Below, piece by piece: positions 8,788-17,787 of a stretch of DNA of 64,000 bases. The first letter of the stretch is position 1. Each line of letters begins with the position of its first letter. The translations under genes were made by a program, and so were the position numbers. The DNA lies in assembly GCF_003860345.1 (NCBI RefSeq), contig NZ_CP034179.1, positions 2,898,001 to 2,962,000 on the forward strand, given 5' to 3'. The notes beneath the pieces were generated by a model, which did no database searches, had not been told where the DNA came from, and saw only the letters and a list, made by a program, of their open reading frames with translations. Source of the DNA: Caenibius tardaugens NBRC 16725. Lineage in GTDB: Bacteria; Pseudomonadota; Alphaproteobacteria; Sphingomonadales; Sphingomonadaceae.

Positions 8788-8852
8788 GTAATCCTCTTGT
8801 GGTACCCCCGCAGGGAGGTTGCATCCGTGGTATCAGTGGTTGCGCGGGCTGA

Positions 8853-9266
8853 TCATGCCGCCGCTGGCGTCTGGCCACCGCACAGCACTTTGGTGATCAT
8901 TTCCGTGTCGCAATATTCCTTCCACGAGACGAGCTTGCCGTCACGCAGGATCGCAAGGAAATGGTACTGGTTGCGATATTCCTGGCCAGAAATGTGCATG
9001 CCGACTGAAGATGCTTCGACAGCGACGCGATCACCCTGTGCCGTGATGGCATGGATCGTGAACTGGATGCCCTGGGGGAAGGCTTCGAAAATCCGGCCGG
9101 CCGCCATGGTGATGGTGGGCTTGTCGAATGTTCCCGAAATCAGGGTGTTGCCCATCGTCGTCACGCTGCCGTCCTCGGCATAGGCATTGACGATCGCATC
9201 CACATCACCAGCGTTCATGGCCGCGATAAAGGCCTCGACCGCAGCGATATTCTGTTCGACGCTCAT
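8853..9266 (-). CDS. SnoaL-like/NTF2-fold small protein
   Basis: A 137-residue protein of the SnoaL/ketosteroid-isomerase-like cone fold. It starts with EQNIAAVEAFIAAMNAGDVDAIVNAYAEDGSV, the standard helix-turn-helix-strand opening, and ends with a WKEYCDTEMITKV strand. It lacks the Tyr/Asp/Asp triad of true ketosteroid isomerase, which is present elsewhere in this window at 30492. Candidate roles are a hydratase, isomerase or accessory binding protein; none can be chosen from sequence. The gene follows hsaF on the minus strand after a 12-bp perfect hairpin, so its expression may be uncoupled from the hsa genes. Confidence 0.8.
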   Translation of the reverse strand: MSVEQNIAAVEAFIAAMNAGDVDAIVNAYAEDGSVTTMGNTLISGTFDKPTITMAAGRIFEAFPQGIQFTIHAITAQGDRVAVEASSVGMHISGQEYRNQYHFLAILRDGKLVSWKEYCDTEMITKVLCGGQTPAAA

Positions 9267-9289
9267 TTCCGGTTCCTCCCCAATAAGAT

Positions 9290-9331
9290 GCCTGCAGGAT
9301 GCCGCCGTATTCGGTCAGTCATCCTGCAGGC
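9290..9331. repeat. 12-bp perfect inverted repeat between hsaF and the SnoaL-like gene
   Basis: GCCTGCAGGATG and CATCCTGCAGGC are exact reverse complements with an 18-base loop, in the 74-base gap of the minus-strand operon. A candidate hairpin for RNA processing, stabilisation of the hsa transcript, or partial termination. The bases after the stem on the minus strand (ATCTTATTGGGG) are not a classic U-tract. Confidence 0.65.
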
Positions 9332-9340
9332 GTTAAATGA

Positions 9341-10381
9341 TCAGTTTGCCTGTTCTTTGAGCATATCGAGAGCGACGTCGACGATCATGTCTTCCTGTCC
9401 GCCGACCATCTTGCGGCGGCCGAGTTCGACGAGGATCGCGCGGGTGTCGAGGCCGTAGGTTTCGGCTGCCTTCTCCGCATGGCGCAGGAAGCTCGAGTAG
9501 ACCCCGGCATAACCCAGCGCCAGCGTCTCGCGGTCCACCCGCACCGGGCGGTCCTGCAGCGGGCGGACAAGGTCTTCAGCCGCATCCATCAACGCCATGA
9601 CATCGCAGCCATGGTTCCAGCCCTTGCGATCCGCTGCCGCAATGAACACTTCCAGCGGTGCATTGCCAGCACCGGCACCCATGCCGGCAAGGCTGGCGTC
9701 GATACGCACCGCGCCTTCCTGCGCGGCCACCAGCGAGTTCGCCACGCCGAGGCTGAGGTTGTGGTGCGCGTGGATGCCGCGCTGCGTTTCCGGCTTCAGT
9801 ACCCGGTCATAGGCCTGAAGGCGATCACGCACCCCGTCCATGTCGAGCGCACCGCCGCTGTCCGTCACATAGACGCACTGCACGCCGTAGCTTTCCATCA
9901 GCAGCGCCTGCTGCGCCAGTGCTTCGGCATCGATCATGTGGCTCATCATCAGGAAGCCCGAGACATCCATACCCAGATCGCGCGCGATCCCGATATGCTG
10001 CTTCGATACGTCCGCTTCGGTGCAATGCGTTGCCACGCGCACCGAACGCACACCCAGATCATAGGCGCGCTTCAGTTCTTCCACCGTGCCCACACCGGGC
10101 AGGATCAGCGTGGTCAGAACGCTCTTTTCCAGAACTTCGGCCACCGCACCGATCCATTCCCAATCGATGTGCGCGCCAAAGCCGTAGTTGAAGCTGGCGC
10201 CCGAAAGCCCGTCGCCATGCGCCACCTCGATTGCGTCCACGCCTGCCTGATCAAGCGCCCTGGCAATCGCCTGCACGTGATCGATGCCATACATGTGGCG
10301 GATGGCGTGCATGCCATCGCGCAGCGTCACGTCCTGGATGTAAAGCTTGTCGCCTGCTTCGACGTTGAGTTTACCGGTCAT
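9341..10381 (-). CDS. hsaF: 4-hydroxy-2-oxovalerate/oxohexanoate aldolase (HsaF)
   Basis: Class II pyruvate aldolase of 346 residues that splits 4-hydroxy-2-oxoacids from the meta-cleavage pathway into pyruvate plus propanal or acetaldehyde. The metal-binding Asp is in VTLRDGMHA near the N-terminus and the paired metal His are in [11 protein letters not shown]; the C-terminal communication domain follows ([19 protein letters not shown]). HsaF/DmpG/BphI enzymes work in a channelling complex with the adjacent aldehyde dehydrogenase, here encoded immediately upstream (13-base gap). In a steroid locus the substrate would be 4-hydroxy-2-oxohexanoate derived from ring A (established for HsaF; assigned here by context). 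Confidence 0.95.
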   Translation of the reverse strand: MTGKLNVEAGDKLYIQDVTLRDGMHAIRHMYGIDHVQAIARALDQAGVDAIEVAHGDGLSGASFNYGFGAHIDWEWIGAVAEVLEKSVLTTLILPGVGTVEELKRAYDLGVRSVRVATHCTEADVSKQHIGIARDLGMDVSGFLMMSHMIDAEALAQQALLMESYGVQCVYVTDSGGALDMDGVRDRLQAYDRVLKPETQRGIHAHHNLSLGVANSLVAAQEGAVRIDASLAGMGAGAGNAPLEVFIAAADRKGWNHGCDVMALMDAAEDLVRPLQDRPVRVDRETLALGYAGVYSSFLRHAEKAAETYGLDTRAILVELGRRKMVGGQEDMIVDVALDMLKEQAN

Positions 10382-10394
10382 TGTCTGGATCTCC

Positions 10395-11336
10395 TCAAGC
10401 GTTCGCCGCAGCAGCCAGACGGCGCTGTGCCAGCAGTTCGCCCGTGGCCTTGGCGGCCGCGGTCATGATGTCGAGATTGCCCGAATAGCTGGGCAGGTAA
10501 TCGCCTGCGCCTTCCACTTCGAGCATGATCATCGTCTTGATGCCGGTGAACTCGCCCATGCCGGGGATCTTCAGCTTGTTGTTGTCGCCAAAGCGTTCAA
10601 ACTGCACTTCCTGCTTCAGACGGTAGCCGGGGACGTACTTCTGCACTTCGGCCGCCATCTCCTTGACCGACTGGCGGATCGCTTCTTCGTCCGCGCCTTC
10701 CGACAGCGTGAAGACCGTATCGCGCATGATCATCGGCGGTTCGGCAGGGTTCAAAATGATGATCGCCTTGCCCTTGGTCGCGCCGCCGACCTTTTCGATG
10801 GCATTGGCCGTGGTGCGGGTGAACTCGTCGATATTGGCACGCGTGCCCGGCCCTGCCGAACGCGAGGACACCGAAGCGACGATTTCTGCGTAGTGGACCT
10901 TGGCCACGCGGCTGACGGCCGCGACCATCGGGATCGTCGCCTGCCCGCCGCAAGTCACCATGTTGACGTTGGGCGCATCGAGGTTCTCGGTCATGTTGAC
11001 CGGCGGAATGGTGAAGGGGCCAATCGCGGCAGGCGTCAGGTCGACCACCTGAATGCCATCGGCGCGCAGCGCCTCGTCATGAACCTTGTGGGCATAGGCG
11101 CTGGTCGCATCGAAGGCGATCCCGATTTCAGGATAGACCGACAGCTTCTTCAGCCCCTCGATCCCTTCATGCGTCGTCGCAATCCCGTGCGAACGCGCCA
11201 TCGCCAGACCTTCGCTCGCCTCGTCAATCCCAACAACCGCAACCAGTTCCATATTCTGCGGGTTCTTGATCATCTTCATCATCAAATCGGTGCCAATGTT
11301 GCCCGACCCGATAATCGCTGCCTTCACTCGTGACAT
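10395..11336 (-). CDS. hsaG: Acylating propanal/acetaldehyde dehydrogenase (HsaG)
   Basis: NAD- and CoA-dependent aldehyde dehydrogenase of 313 residues that turns the aldehyde from HsaF into propionyl-CoA or acetyl-CoA. The Rossmann motif [15 protein letters not shown] begins near residue 6, and the catalytic Cys is in [14 protein letters not shown]. The ATG at 11336 ([10 protein letters not shown]) matches the family start; six upstream in-frame codons are not needed. Length and motifs fit the DmpF/BphJ/HsaG family, which binds the aldolase and receives aldehyde by channelling. It lies between hsaE and hsaF on the minus strand. Confidence 0.95.
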   Translation of the reverse strand: MSRVKAAIIGSGNIGTDLMMKMIKNPQNMELVAVVGIDEASEGLAMARSHGIATTHEGIEGLKKLSVYPEIGIAFDATSAYAHKVHDEALRADGIQVVDLTPAAIGPFTIPPVNMTENLDAPNVNMVTCGGQATIPMVAAVSRVAKVHYAEIVASVSSRSAGPGTRANIDEFTRTTANAIEKVGGATKGKAIIILNPAEPPMIMRDTVFTLSEGADEEAIRQSVKEMAAEVQKYVPGYRLKQEVQFERFGDNNKLKIPGMGEFTGIKTMIMLEVEGAGDYLPSYSGNLDIMTAAAKATGELLAQRRLAAAANA

Positions 11337-11360
11337 CAGTGTTTCCTTACACAAACGGGC

Positions 11361-12164
11361 TTAGACAAACCGGGCGACGCAATTGCCAAGCGCGCGGCCG
11401 CCTTCGGCCGGGTTCTTGTCGCTCAGGATCATCTCGAAGGTATCGCCTTTCACCGCCGGGGCGAGGGGGACGAGCGAACCGGAAAGGATCACATCGCCCG
11501 CATTCAGCGTAACGCCATAGGCGCCCAGCGTGTTGGCCAGCCATGCGACGGCCTGCGCCGGATCGCCCTGAACCGCGTTGCCATACCCTTCGGACAGCGG
11601 TTCGCCGTTCTTGGTCACGGCGACATAAAGGCCGGGCAGATCGAATTCGCGCGGATCAAGCCGCGCGTCGCCGATTACATAGACCCCGCACGAGGCGTTG
11701 TCGGACACGGTATCAACAATGCTGATTTTCCAGTCGTTGATCCGGCTGTCGACGATTTCGAAGCAGGGGGCGATGCTTTCGGTCGCGGCCATCACGTCAG
11801 CGGCAGTGACGCCGGGGCCGTTCAGGCTGTCCTTCAGGATGAAGGCGATTTCCGCCTCTGCGCGCGGTGCGATCAACGCCTTGGCATCGACATCGATATC
11901 GCCTTCAACGAACATCCAGTCGGTCAGGAAACCGAAGTCGGGCTGGTGCACGCCCAGCATGTCCTGCACCGCCTTGGACGTAACGCCGATCTTCTTGCCG
12001 ACGACCTTCTCGCCGTCCTTTACCCGGCGGGCGAGGAAATCGAGGCTGATGGCATAGGCATCGTCAATCGTGAGATCGCTGTCGCGGTCGATCAGCGGGG
12101 TGACGGAGCGCCGGCCGCGGAGCGCTTCATAAAGTTCAAGGCCATAGGTTTCGGCTTTGCTCAT
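11361..12164 (-). CDS. hsaE: 2-hydroxypenta/hexa-2,4-dienoate hydratase (HsaE)
   Basis: Hydratase of 267 residues in the MhpD/fumarylacetoacetate-hydrolase-like family. It adds water to 2-hydroxyhexa-2,4-dienoate released by the C-C hydrolase. Visible family features are KKIGVTSKAVQDMLGV, the acidic metal-binding APRAEAEIAFIL, and the C-terminal DVILSGSLVP. It overlaps the stop of hsaD by four bases (ATGA) and precedes hsaG by about 24 bases, giving the pathway-ordered run hsaD-hsaE-hsaG-hsaF. The steroid substrate is assigned from context; the sequence alone would also fit a general aromatic meta-cleavage hydratase. Confidence 0.93.
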   Translation of the reverse strand: MSKAETYGLELYEALRGRRSVTPLIDRDSDLTIDDAYAISLDFLARRVKDGEKVVGKKIGVTSKAVQDMLGVHQPDFGFLTDWMFVEGDIDVDAKALIAPRAEAEIAFILKDSLNGPGVTAADVMAATESIAPCFEIVDSRINDWKISIVDTVSDNASCGVYVIGDARLDPREFDLPGLYVAVTKNGEPLSEGYGNAVQGDPAQAVAWLANTLGAYGVTLNAGDVILSGSLVPLAPAVKGDTFEMILSDKNPAEGGRALGNCVARFV

Positions 12165-12976
12165 GACAGGAAATCAATCGAATAGTTGTTGAACTCGGAT
12201 GCCCGTTCCACCTGCACCCAGTGGCCGCAACGCGCGAATGTGATTGCGCGGACGTCAGGGCAGGCTTCAAGGAACAGGCGGCTGTGCTCTTCCGGGCAGA
12301 ACTCGTCATTCAGGCCCCAGAATACGAAAATCGGATGCGCAATCTCGCCCAGTCGCGGCCCGAGGTTCGGGGTCTTCATCCGAACCAGCACATCCTTGGG
12401 CTGGGTGCTGGCCACGGCGAAGCGTTCGGCCACCAGTTGATCGGAGATCAGATGCGCGGAATCGGGGTGCATCAGGTTGCCGATCAGGCGGCGCTGTTCT
12501 TCGAGATTGAAATCCGGGCCGCCAAACCCGGAACGCATTTTTGCGATACCGGGCAGCGTGAAATAGCTGGCCTGTTCGGCGACCGCGCCGGGGGCCATCA
12601 TGATCAGTTTCTCGCTGAATTCCGGGTGATCCAGCGTCATCTGGATGGCGATTGCGCCGCCCAGTGAGTTGCCGACCAGCGACGCCTTGTCCACGCCGTG
12701 CTGACGCAGCGCATCGTAAAGCGTGTCTGTGAAGAGTGCGAGCGTGTAGTCGATGCCTTCGGGCTTCGACGATGCGCCGTAGCCGATAAGATCAGGCAGG
12801 ATGACACGGAAACCGGCATCGACGAAAGCGTCGATATTGCGCCGGAAATTGGAAGAGCCGGATGCCCCGGGGCCGCTGCCGTGGATGAATACCACGGCAG
12901 GGCCGGAACCGGCCTCCTTCAGGTGAATATCGTATCCACCGGCAACGGAATAGGTTGCCTCTTTGAGATCGGCCAT
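12161..12976 (-). CDS. hsaD: Meta-cleavage product C-C hydrolase (HsaD, 4,9-DSHA hydrolase)
   Basis: Alpha/beta-hydrolase of 271 residues with the family's FIHGSGPGASG oxyanion region (about residue 31), nucleophile Ser104 in VGNSLGGA, acid Asp in GLNDEFCP, and catalytic His in ARCGHWVQVE. HsaD hydrolyses the ring A extradiol-cleavage product (4,9-DSHA) to HIP (the C/D-ring propanoate) and 2-hydroxyhexa-2,4-dienoate. Its position between hsaA and hsaE and the presence of hsaC across the divergent promoter support this steroid assignment over biphenyl-type BphD. Length is usual for the family. Confidence 0.93.
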   Translation of the reverse strand: MADLKEATYSVAGGYDIHLKEAGSGPAVVFIHGSGPGASGSSNFRRNIDAFVDAGFRVILPDLIGYGASSKPEGIDYTLALFTDTLYDALRQHGVDKASLVGNSLGGAIAIQMTLDHPEFSEKLIMMAPGAVAEQASYFTLPGIAKMRSGFGGPDFNLEEQRRLIGNLMHPDSAHLISDQLVAERFAVASTQPKDVLVRMKTPNLGPRLGEIAHPIFVFWGLNDEFCPEEHSRLFLEACPDVRAITFARCGHWVQVERASEFNNYSIDFLS

Positions 12977-12987
12977 CGGGTCTTTCC

Positions 12988-14190
12988 TTAGAGGAAGGTG
13001 AAGCTAGGCGGTTCACCCAGAATGCCGCCGATGACATCGGCCGTGCGGTTGTTCGGATCGTTGGCAACGTGCGCGCGACCGGCGTGCAGGTCAAGCCAGG
13101 GCTGGATAACTTCGCTCGACATATAGATCGCGCGGCCACCCAGCAACTTGACCATGTCGTCCGCCAGATCGGCGAGACGCCGGACAACCGAAGCCGAATT
13201 GTAGGCGTAAAGCGTACGCTTCTCCATCGGGATCGGTTCACCACGTTCGGCATAGCTCATCAGATCGTCAAAGGTGAGGCGGAGCGTATTTTCCATCTCG
13301 GTGATCTGCGCATGGGCGCGGGCAATGGCTTCATGCAGGAACGGATCGGCCTTCGATGCCTTGCCGGTGTTGGTCGACACGCGATTCTGCATAATCGCGA
13401 TCGCACCGTTGACCACGGCACGGGCGCCACCGAACGCAGCAGTCGAAACGGAACGGGTGAAGACCTGCGCCCAGGGAAGAGTGTAGAGCGGGCCATTATT
13501 TTCCTTCTGCCCCGGATTGGTGCAGAGGAAACCATCCACCGAACGGTGGGTGCGATATTCGGGGACGAAGACATCGTCGACAATCACGTCATGGCTGCCG
13601 GTGCCCTGAAGGCCGAACACATGCCATGCGTCGCGATCGATAGTGTAATCGCTGCGCGGCAGCAGGAAAGCGCGCATGTCCGGCGGGCCGCCTTCTTCAG
13701 CGGGGGGGACCATCGCGCCGAGAATGACCCACTGGCAGTGGACCGAACCGGTTGAGAAGCCCCAGCGGCCGGACAGGCGGAAACCGCCTTCGACGCGGGT
13801 TACCTTGCCGACAGGCTGATAGCTGGAAGACGCCAGTATGGACGTGTCCTTGCCCCATACTTCTTCCTGTGCTTCGTTGTGGAACAGCGCGAGTTCATAA
13901 GGGTGGCAGCCGACGACGCCGTACATCCAGCCGGTCGACATGCAGCCTTCGGCCAGTGTCTTCTGGACGTCGTAGAACACGTTGGGGTTCATTTCGTAAC
14001 CGCCCCAGCGCTTCGGCTGGAGAATGCGAAAGAAGCCGGCTTCCTGCATTTCTGCAATTGTTTCAGTCGGCACATCGCGTTCCGCGACACATTTGCGGGC
14101 ACGTTCCTTAAGCACGGGAACCATCGCGCGGGCGCGCGCAACGAGTTCTTCATGTGTAGGAATGGTGGTGGACGGCACAGCAGAAGCCAT
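12988..14190 (-). CDS. hsaA: 3-HSA 4-hydroxylase, oxygenase component (HsaA)
   Basis: Flavin-dependent monooxygenase of 400 residues with the acyl-CoA dehydrogenase fold. HsaA hydroxylates 3-HSA at C4 to give the catechol 3,4-DHSA, using reduced flavin supplied by HsaB. Group-D hallmarks visible are GFFRILQPKRWGGYE near residue 52, GSVHCQWVILG in the middle, GLQGTGSHDVIVDDVFVPEYR, and a C-terminal DLHAGRAHVANDPNNRTADV. No hsaB-like flavin reductase gene is present in this window, so reductant must come from elsewhere. It is the first gene of the minus-strand block, reading away from the control region shared with the plus-strand SDR/hsaC transcript. Confidence 0.93.
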   Translation of the reverse strand: MASAVPSTTIPTHEELVARARAMVPVLKERARKCVAERDVPTETIAEMQEAGFFRILQPKRWGGYEMNPNVFYDVQKTLAEGCMSTGWMYGVVGCHPYELALFHNEAQEEVWGKDTSILASSSYQPVGKVTRVEGGFRLSGRWGFSTGSVHCQWVILGAMVPPAEEGGPPDMRAFLLPRSDYTIDRDAWHVFGLQGTGSHDVIVDDVFVPEYRTHRSVDGFLCTNPGQKENNGPLYTLPWAQVFTRSVSTAAFGGARAVVNGAIAIMQNRVSTNTGKASKADPFLHEAIARAHAQITEMENTLRLTFDDLMSYAERGEPIPMEKRTLYAYNSASVVRRLADLADDMVKLLGGRAIYMSSEVIQPWLDLHAGRAHVANDPNNRTADVIGGILGEPPSFTFL

Positions 14191-14385
14191 CTTTGTGTCT
14201 CTCCCAATATAGCTCGAATCAGACAGGGCTTAACGACGAAGCATTCGTAATTTTTTGTGCCATGTGATACGCAAATCGTCAATTGAAAAGCATGTTGGCT
14301 TTGGATATGGGTGTTTTCGAATCTGCTATATCCATACCTTATTTCATGTCGCAGAATGCGGCGTCAACATTAGGGAGAGAAGCTG
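14191..14385. promoter_or_regulatory. Divergent control region between the hsaA and SDR-hsaC transcripts
   Basis: These 195 bases drive two diverging steroid operons. Two symmetric elements are visible. One is a 13-bp palindrome, ACGAA-GCA-TTCGT (14236-14248), 46 bases upstream of hsaA. The other is a spaced inverted repeat, TGGATATGG (14302-14310) and CTATATCCA (14326-14334), 8 of 9 positions complementary, upstream of the plus-strand SDR. Both are operator candidates. I could not place convincing sigma-70 -35/-10 boxes. Confidence 0.6.
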
Positions 14386-15153
14386 TTGCCGGGCAAGATT
14401 GCCGTTGATCTCACAGGATGCGTTGCCATTGTAACGGGTGGTACCCGTGGCATCGGGCGCATCATCGCTGCAACCATGGCCCAGGCGGGGTGCAAGGTCG
14501 AAATTTGTGGCCGGAACGAGCCTGCCGATCTGCCTGAAGGCGTGTCCTTTCATGCAGCGGACATCCGCGATCCCGATCAGGCGAAGGCTTTCGTTGATGC
14601 TGTGGTGGAAAAGCATGGGCGGCTTGATTTCCTGATCAACAACGCGGGTGGCTCGCCAAATACCGAAGCGGCGACGGCAAGTCCGCGTTTCTTCGATGCG
14701 ATCATCAAGCTTAACCTCAGTTCCGCCATGTATCTGTCGCAGGCGGCCTATCCGGCCATGAAGGCGCAGGGCGGTGGCAGCATTGTCAACATTGCCAGCG
14801 TTTCGGGCATTCGTCCTTCGCCGGGCACTGCGGCCTATGGTGCGGCCAAGGCGGGTCTGCTCAATCTGACGCAAAGCCTTGCGGCCGAGTGGGGGCCTGA
14901 CAAAATCCGGGTCAATGCTATCATTCTGGGGTTGATGGCCACGGAAACGACCGAGGCGACCTATGGCGATGCCGAGGCGCAGGAAACGCTGGGCAAGGCC
15001 ATGCCGCTCCAGCGTATGGGGTCGGGCTCGGACGCCGCTGGTGCTGTTATGTGGCTGTGTTCTGACCTTGCCCAATGGGTCAGCGGTGCTCGTGTAAATG
15101 TCGATGGTGGCGGCGAACGTCCGTATTTCCTCGAATTGCTGAAAGGAGACTGA
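14386..15153 (+). CDS. Short-chain dehydrogenase/reductase, TTG start
   Basis: Classical SDR of 255 residues: VTGGTRGIGRII at about 18-29, LINNAGG, catalytic Ser in NIASVSG, and YGAAK. The only start that keeps the Rossmann strand is TTG at 14386, supported by AGGGAGAG a few bases upstream; the next ATG falls inside the cofactor motif. It ends four bases before hsaC and is the first gene of the plus-strand block, directly facing the divergent control region. A hydroxysteroid or secosteroid alcohol dehydrogenase role is plausible; specificity cannot be read. Confidence 0.88.
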   Translation: MPGKIAVDLTGCVAIVTGGTRGIGRIIAATMAQAGCKVEICGRNEPADLPEGVSFHAADIRDPDQAKAFVDAVVEKHGRLDFLINNAGGSPNTEAATASPRFFDAIIKLNLSSAMYLSQAAYPAMKAQGGGSIVNIASVSGIRPSPGTAAYGAAKAGLLNLTQSLAAEWGPDKIRVNAIILGLMATETTEATYGDAEAQETLGKAMPLQRMGSGSDAAGAVMWLCSDLAQWVSGARVNVDGGGERPYFLELLKGD

Positions 15154-15157
15154 CGTC

Positions 15158-16075
15158 ATGGGAGTAAAGGCGCTTGGATATGTGATCGTGGAATCCGCAA
15201 AAATGGCGGATTGGGATCACTTCATGACCGACGTGGTTGGCGTTATGCGCGGCGATGGCGCGCCGGATGGCGCGGCCTTTTATCGGGTCGATGATCGCCC
15301 GTTCCGTTTCTGGATTCGCCCCGGTGCCGATGAACGCTTCATCGCAGCCGGTTACGAAGTTGCGGATGTGGCGGCATTTGATGCGCTCAAGGCCGGAATT
15401 GCTGCTGCTGGCCGTCCTGTCGAGGACGGTTCGGCTGAAGACGCGAAAGTACGCGGCGTCACCGCATTCTTCCGCACATCCGATCCGGCTGGCAATGGCC
15501 TGGAATTCTTCTACGGCGATACGCGCGATAACGTCGCGTTTGTTTCGCCGATCGGTGTCGAAGGCTTCGTGACGGGCGACATGGGGATGGGGCATGCGGT
15601 GTTTGCTGCGCCGAACTATGATGAAACGCATGATTTCTATCGCAATGTCGTCGGTTTCCACGACACCGATATTCCGCGTTTCCATTTCAGCGATGACCCG
15701 AACGATCCGGGCATGGGCATGGCGTTCATGCATGCGGACAATGGCCGTCACCACTCGATTGCGATCGGCGAAATGCCGCAGCCGCCGTCGGGTTGTATTC
15801 ACCTGATGCTCGAAATGAAGAGCATTTCCGATGTGGGCAAGTGCCACGATCGTATGCGTGCGGCCAAGGTGCCGGAAAGCGCGACGCTGGGCCGCCACGT
15901 CAACGACCAGACCTTCGGTTTCTACATGCAGACGCCGGGCGGGTTTGACTTGGAGATCGGTACCGATCCTCTGGTGATCGAACCAGAGTCCTGGGAGCCC
16001 ACCGCTCACCTCCAACCGAGTGAGTGGGGGCATCTGTGGGCCTGGCAAAAGGCCATGGAGGAACAGCAGGGCTAA
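15158..16075 (+). CDS. hsaC: Extradiol dioxygenase (HsaC, 3,4-DHSA 4,5-dioxygenase)
   Basis: Type I extradiol (vicinal-oxygen-chelate) dioxygenase of 305 residues that opens the catecholic A ring of 3,4-DHSA. It has two tandem VOC modules, an inactive N-terminal one and a catalytic one from about residue 140. The Fe(II) triad is visible as His146 (GMGHAVF), His215 (GCIHLMLE) and Glu266 (FDLEIGTD), the positions expected for HsaC/BphC enzymes. A Shine-Dalgarno AAAGGAG precedes the ATG. Lying opposite hsaA and hsaD, steroid catechol is the likely substrate; biphenyl-type catechols are an alternative from sequence alone. Confidence 0.92.
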   Translation: MGVKALGYVIVESAKMADWDHFMTDVVGVMRGDGAPDGAAFYRVDDRPFRFWIRPGADERFIAAGYEVADVAAFDALKAGIAAAGRPVEDGSAEDAKVRGVTAFFRTSDPAGNGLEFFYGDTRDNVAFVSPIGVEGFVTGDMGMGHAVFAAPNYDETHDFYRNVVGFHDTDIPRFHFSDDPNDPGMGMAFMHADNGRHHSIAIGEMPQPPSGCIHLMLEMKSISDVGKCHDRMRAAKVPESATLGRHVNDQTFGFYMQTPGGFDLEIGTDPLVIEPESWEPTAHLQPSEWGHLWAWQKAMEEQQG

Positions 16076-16117
16076 GCCTCGCTGTTCGCAAGCTGATTTT
16101 CTGAAGAAGGTAAGCGA

Positions 16118-16996
16118 ATGTTAGACAAGCGGATGAGCGCGGCGGATATCGTCGCGCAGATAAAGGATGGCATGACCATCGGCATCGGCGGCTGGGGGCC
16201 GCGTCGCAAGCCCATGGGGCTTGTGCGCGAACTCCTCCGTTCGGATGTGAAGGACCTCACTGTTGTGGCCTACGGCGGCGCCGATGTCGGCATGCTGTGC
16301 GCGGCGGGCAAAGTGAAGAAGCTGATTTTCGCTTTCGTTTCGCTCGACGCCATTCCGCTGGAGCCCTGGTTCCGCAAGGCACGCGAAAATGCTGAAATCG
16401 AAGTTCTCGAACTCGACGAAGGCATGTTCCAGTGGGGCCTCAAGGCGGCGGCTTTCGGCCTGCCGTTCCTGCCCACCCGTATCGGTCTCGGCACCGATCT
16501 GGCTGAACTTGGCGGTCTCAAGACGGTCAAGTCGCCTTATGACGATGGCGAAACCCTGATCGCCATGCCGGCGCTGAAGCTGGACGTGGCCCTGCTCCAC
16601 GCCAATCGCAGCGACTGGCGTGGCAACATCCAACTGCTTGGCCCCGATTCATATTACGATGAATGGTTCGCCAAGGCAGCGGCCAAGACCTTCATTTCGT
16701 GTGAAGAACTGGTCGACAAGATCGAAGACCATTACGAAGCGGACGTGCACGCCAACGTGATCGAGCGCTGCTTCATCTCGGGCGTGGTGCACATGCAGTA
16801 TGGTGCGCACCCGACTTCCATGCCCCCGCACTATGGTTGGGACATGAAGGCGTTCAAGGCCTACGCCGCTGCGGCGAAGGATCCGGGCGACTGGGCGGCT
16901 GTGGCTGATCGTTTCGTGGGTGCGAGCGAAGAAGCCTATCTGGAAAGCATTGGCGGAAAGGAGGCGGTGGCGGGTCTTCCGTTGCCGATATTCTGA
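16118..16996 (+). CDS. ipdA: COCHEA-CoA hydrolase, alpha subunit (IpdA)
   Basis: CoA-transferase-fold alpha subunit of 292 residues, the length I recall for IpdA of Mycobacterium. The N-terminus AADIVAQIKDGMTIGIGGWG has the Gly-rich CoA-transferase loop. IpdAB is not a transferase: it hydrolyses the last steroid ring (C ring) of COCHEA-CoA. The assignment is strengthened by ipdB overlapping by one base, and by ipdC, echA20, ipdF and fadA6 homologues downstream. Catalytic acids cannot be verified without an alignment. It begins 42 bases after hsaC, joining ring A/B cleavage to C/D-ring genes in one transcript. Confidence 0.9.
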   Translation: MLDKRMSAADIVAQIKDGMTIGIGGWGPRRKPMGLVRELLRSDVKDLTVVAYGGADVGMLCAAGKVKKLIFAFVSLDAIPLEPWFRKARENAEIEVLELDEGMFQWGLKAAAFGLPFLPTRIGLGTDLAELGGLKTVKSPYDDGETLIAMPALKLDVALLHANRSDWRGNIQLLGPDSYYDEWFAKAAAKTFISCEELVDKIEDHYEADVHANVIERCFISGVVHMQYGAHPTSMPPHYGWDMKAFKAYAAAAKDPGDWAAVADRFVGASEEAYLESIGGKEAVAGLPLPIF

Positions 16997-17787
16997 TGAC
17001 TGACGTATCTTTGACTGAACTGTGCATCGTTGCATGCTCGGAAGCTTTCCGTAACAATGGTGAAATCCTTGCCAGCGGCGTTGGCCCCGTGCCGCGCCTG
17101 GCGGCTGGTCTTGCCAAGCTGACGCACGGCCCGGAACTGATGATGACCGATAGCGAAGCCTATCTGGTCGAACAGCCCGTGCCGATCGGTCCGCGTGGTT
17201 ATGACGATCGCAAGCGTTCGGGTTATCTGCCGTTCTCGCGCTTCTTCGACAGCGCGGTATGGACCGGCCGTCGTCACGCTATGGTGACGCCGACCCAGCT
17301 CGACCGTTTTGGCCAGATCAACCTGTCCTTCATGGGCGGTACCTACGACAAGCCGAAGACGCAGATGCTGGGTGTGCGCGGGTTCCCGGGCAACACGATC
17401 TACCACATCAACTCGTTCTTCTTCCCCGCACACAGCGCACGCGTGTTTGTGCCGGGCGAAGTCGATATGATTTCGGGTGTGGGTTACAATCCGGCCAAGC
17501 GCGTGGCGGGCGGCAACTACTCGGGCGTTGACCTGCGTGTCATCGTCACGAACCTTGCCGTGATGGATTTCGGTGGCAAGGACAACGCCATTCGCGTCGT
17601 CTCGTTGCACCCGGGTGTGACGTTCGAGGAAGTGCAGGAAGCCACCGGCTTCGAACTGGAGAAGGGCGATCTTGCAGAGACCCCGATGCCGACTGCAGAA
17701 CAGCTCGAAATCATCGCACAGCTTGATCCGCACAACATTCGTGCGACCGTGATCAAGGACAACCCGCCGGCGAAAAGGACTGCATGA
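16996..17787 (+). CDS. ipdB: COCHEA-CoA hydrolase, beta subunit (IpdB)
   Basis: CoA-transferase-fold beta subunit of 263 residues, partner of IpdA. Features include VACSEAFRNNGEILASGVGPVPRLAAGLAK at the N-terminus, MTDSEAYLV where transferases carry their beta-subunit acid, and FGQINLSFMGG followed by GVRGFPGNT. The gene overlaps ipdA (TGATG) and the DUF35 gene (ATGA), implying translational coupling and balanced subunits. Slightly longer than the actinobacterial protein I recall (about 250). Function is inferred from family and neighbours. Confidence 0.9.
   Translation: MTDVSLTELCIVACSEAFRNNGEILASGVGPVPRLAAGLAKLTHGPELMMTDSEAYLVEQPVPIGPRGYDDRKRSGYLPFSRFFDSAVWTGRRHAMVTPTQLDRFGQINLSFMGGTYDKPKTQMLGVRGFPGNTIYHINSFFFPAHSARVFVPGEVDMISGVGYNPAKRVAGGNYSGVDLRVIVTNLAVMDFGGKDNAIRVVSLHPGVTFEEVQEATGFELEKGDLAETPMPTAEQLEIIAQLDPHNIRATVIKDNPPAKRTA

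Noticed and set aside
8853-9266. The SnoaL-like gene next to kst4D as a ketosteroid isomerase
   Set aside because: It lacks the Tyr/Asp/Asp triad, which is intact in the protein at 30492-31016.
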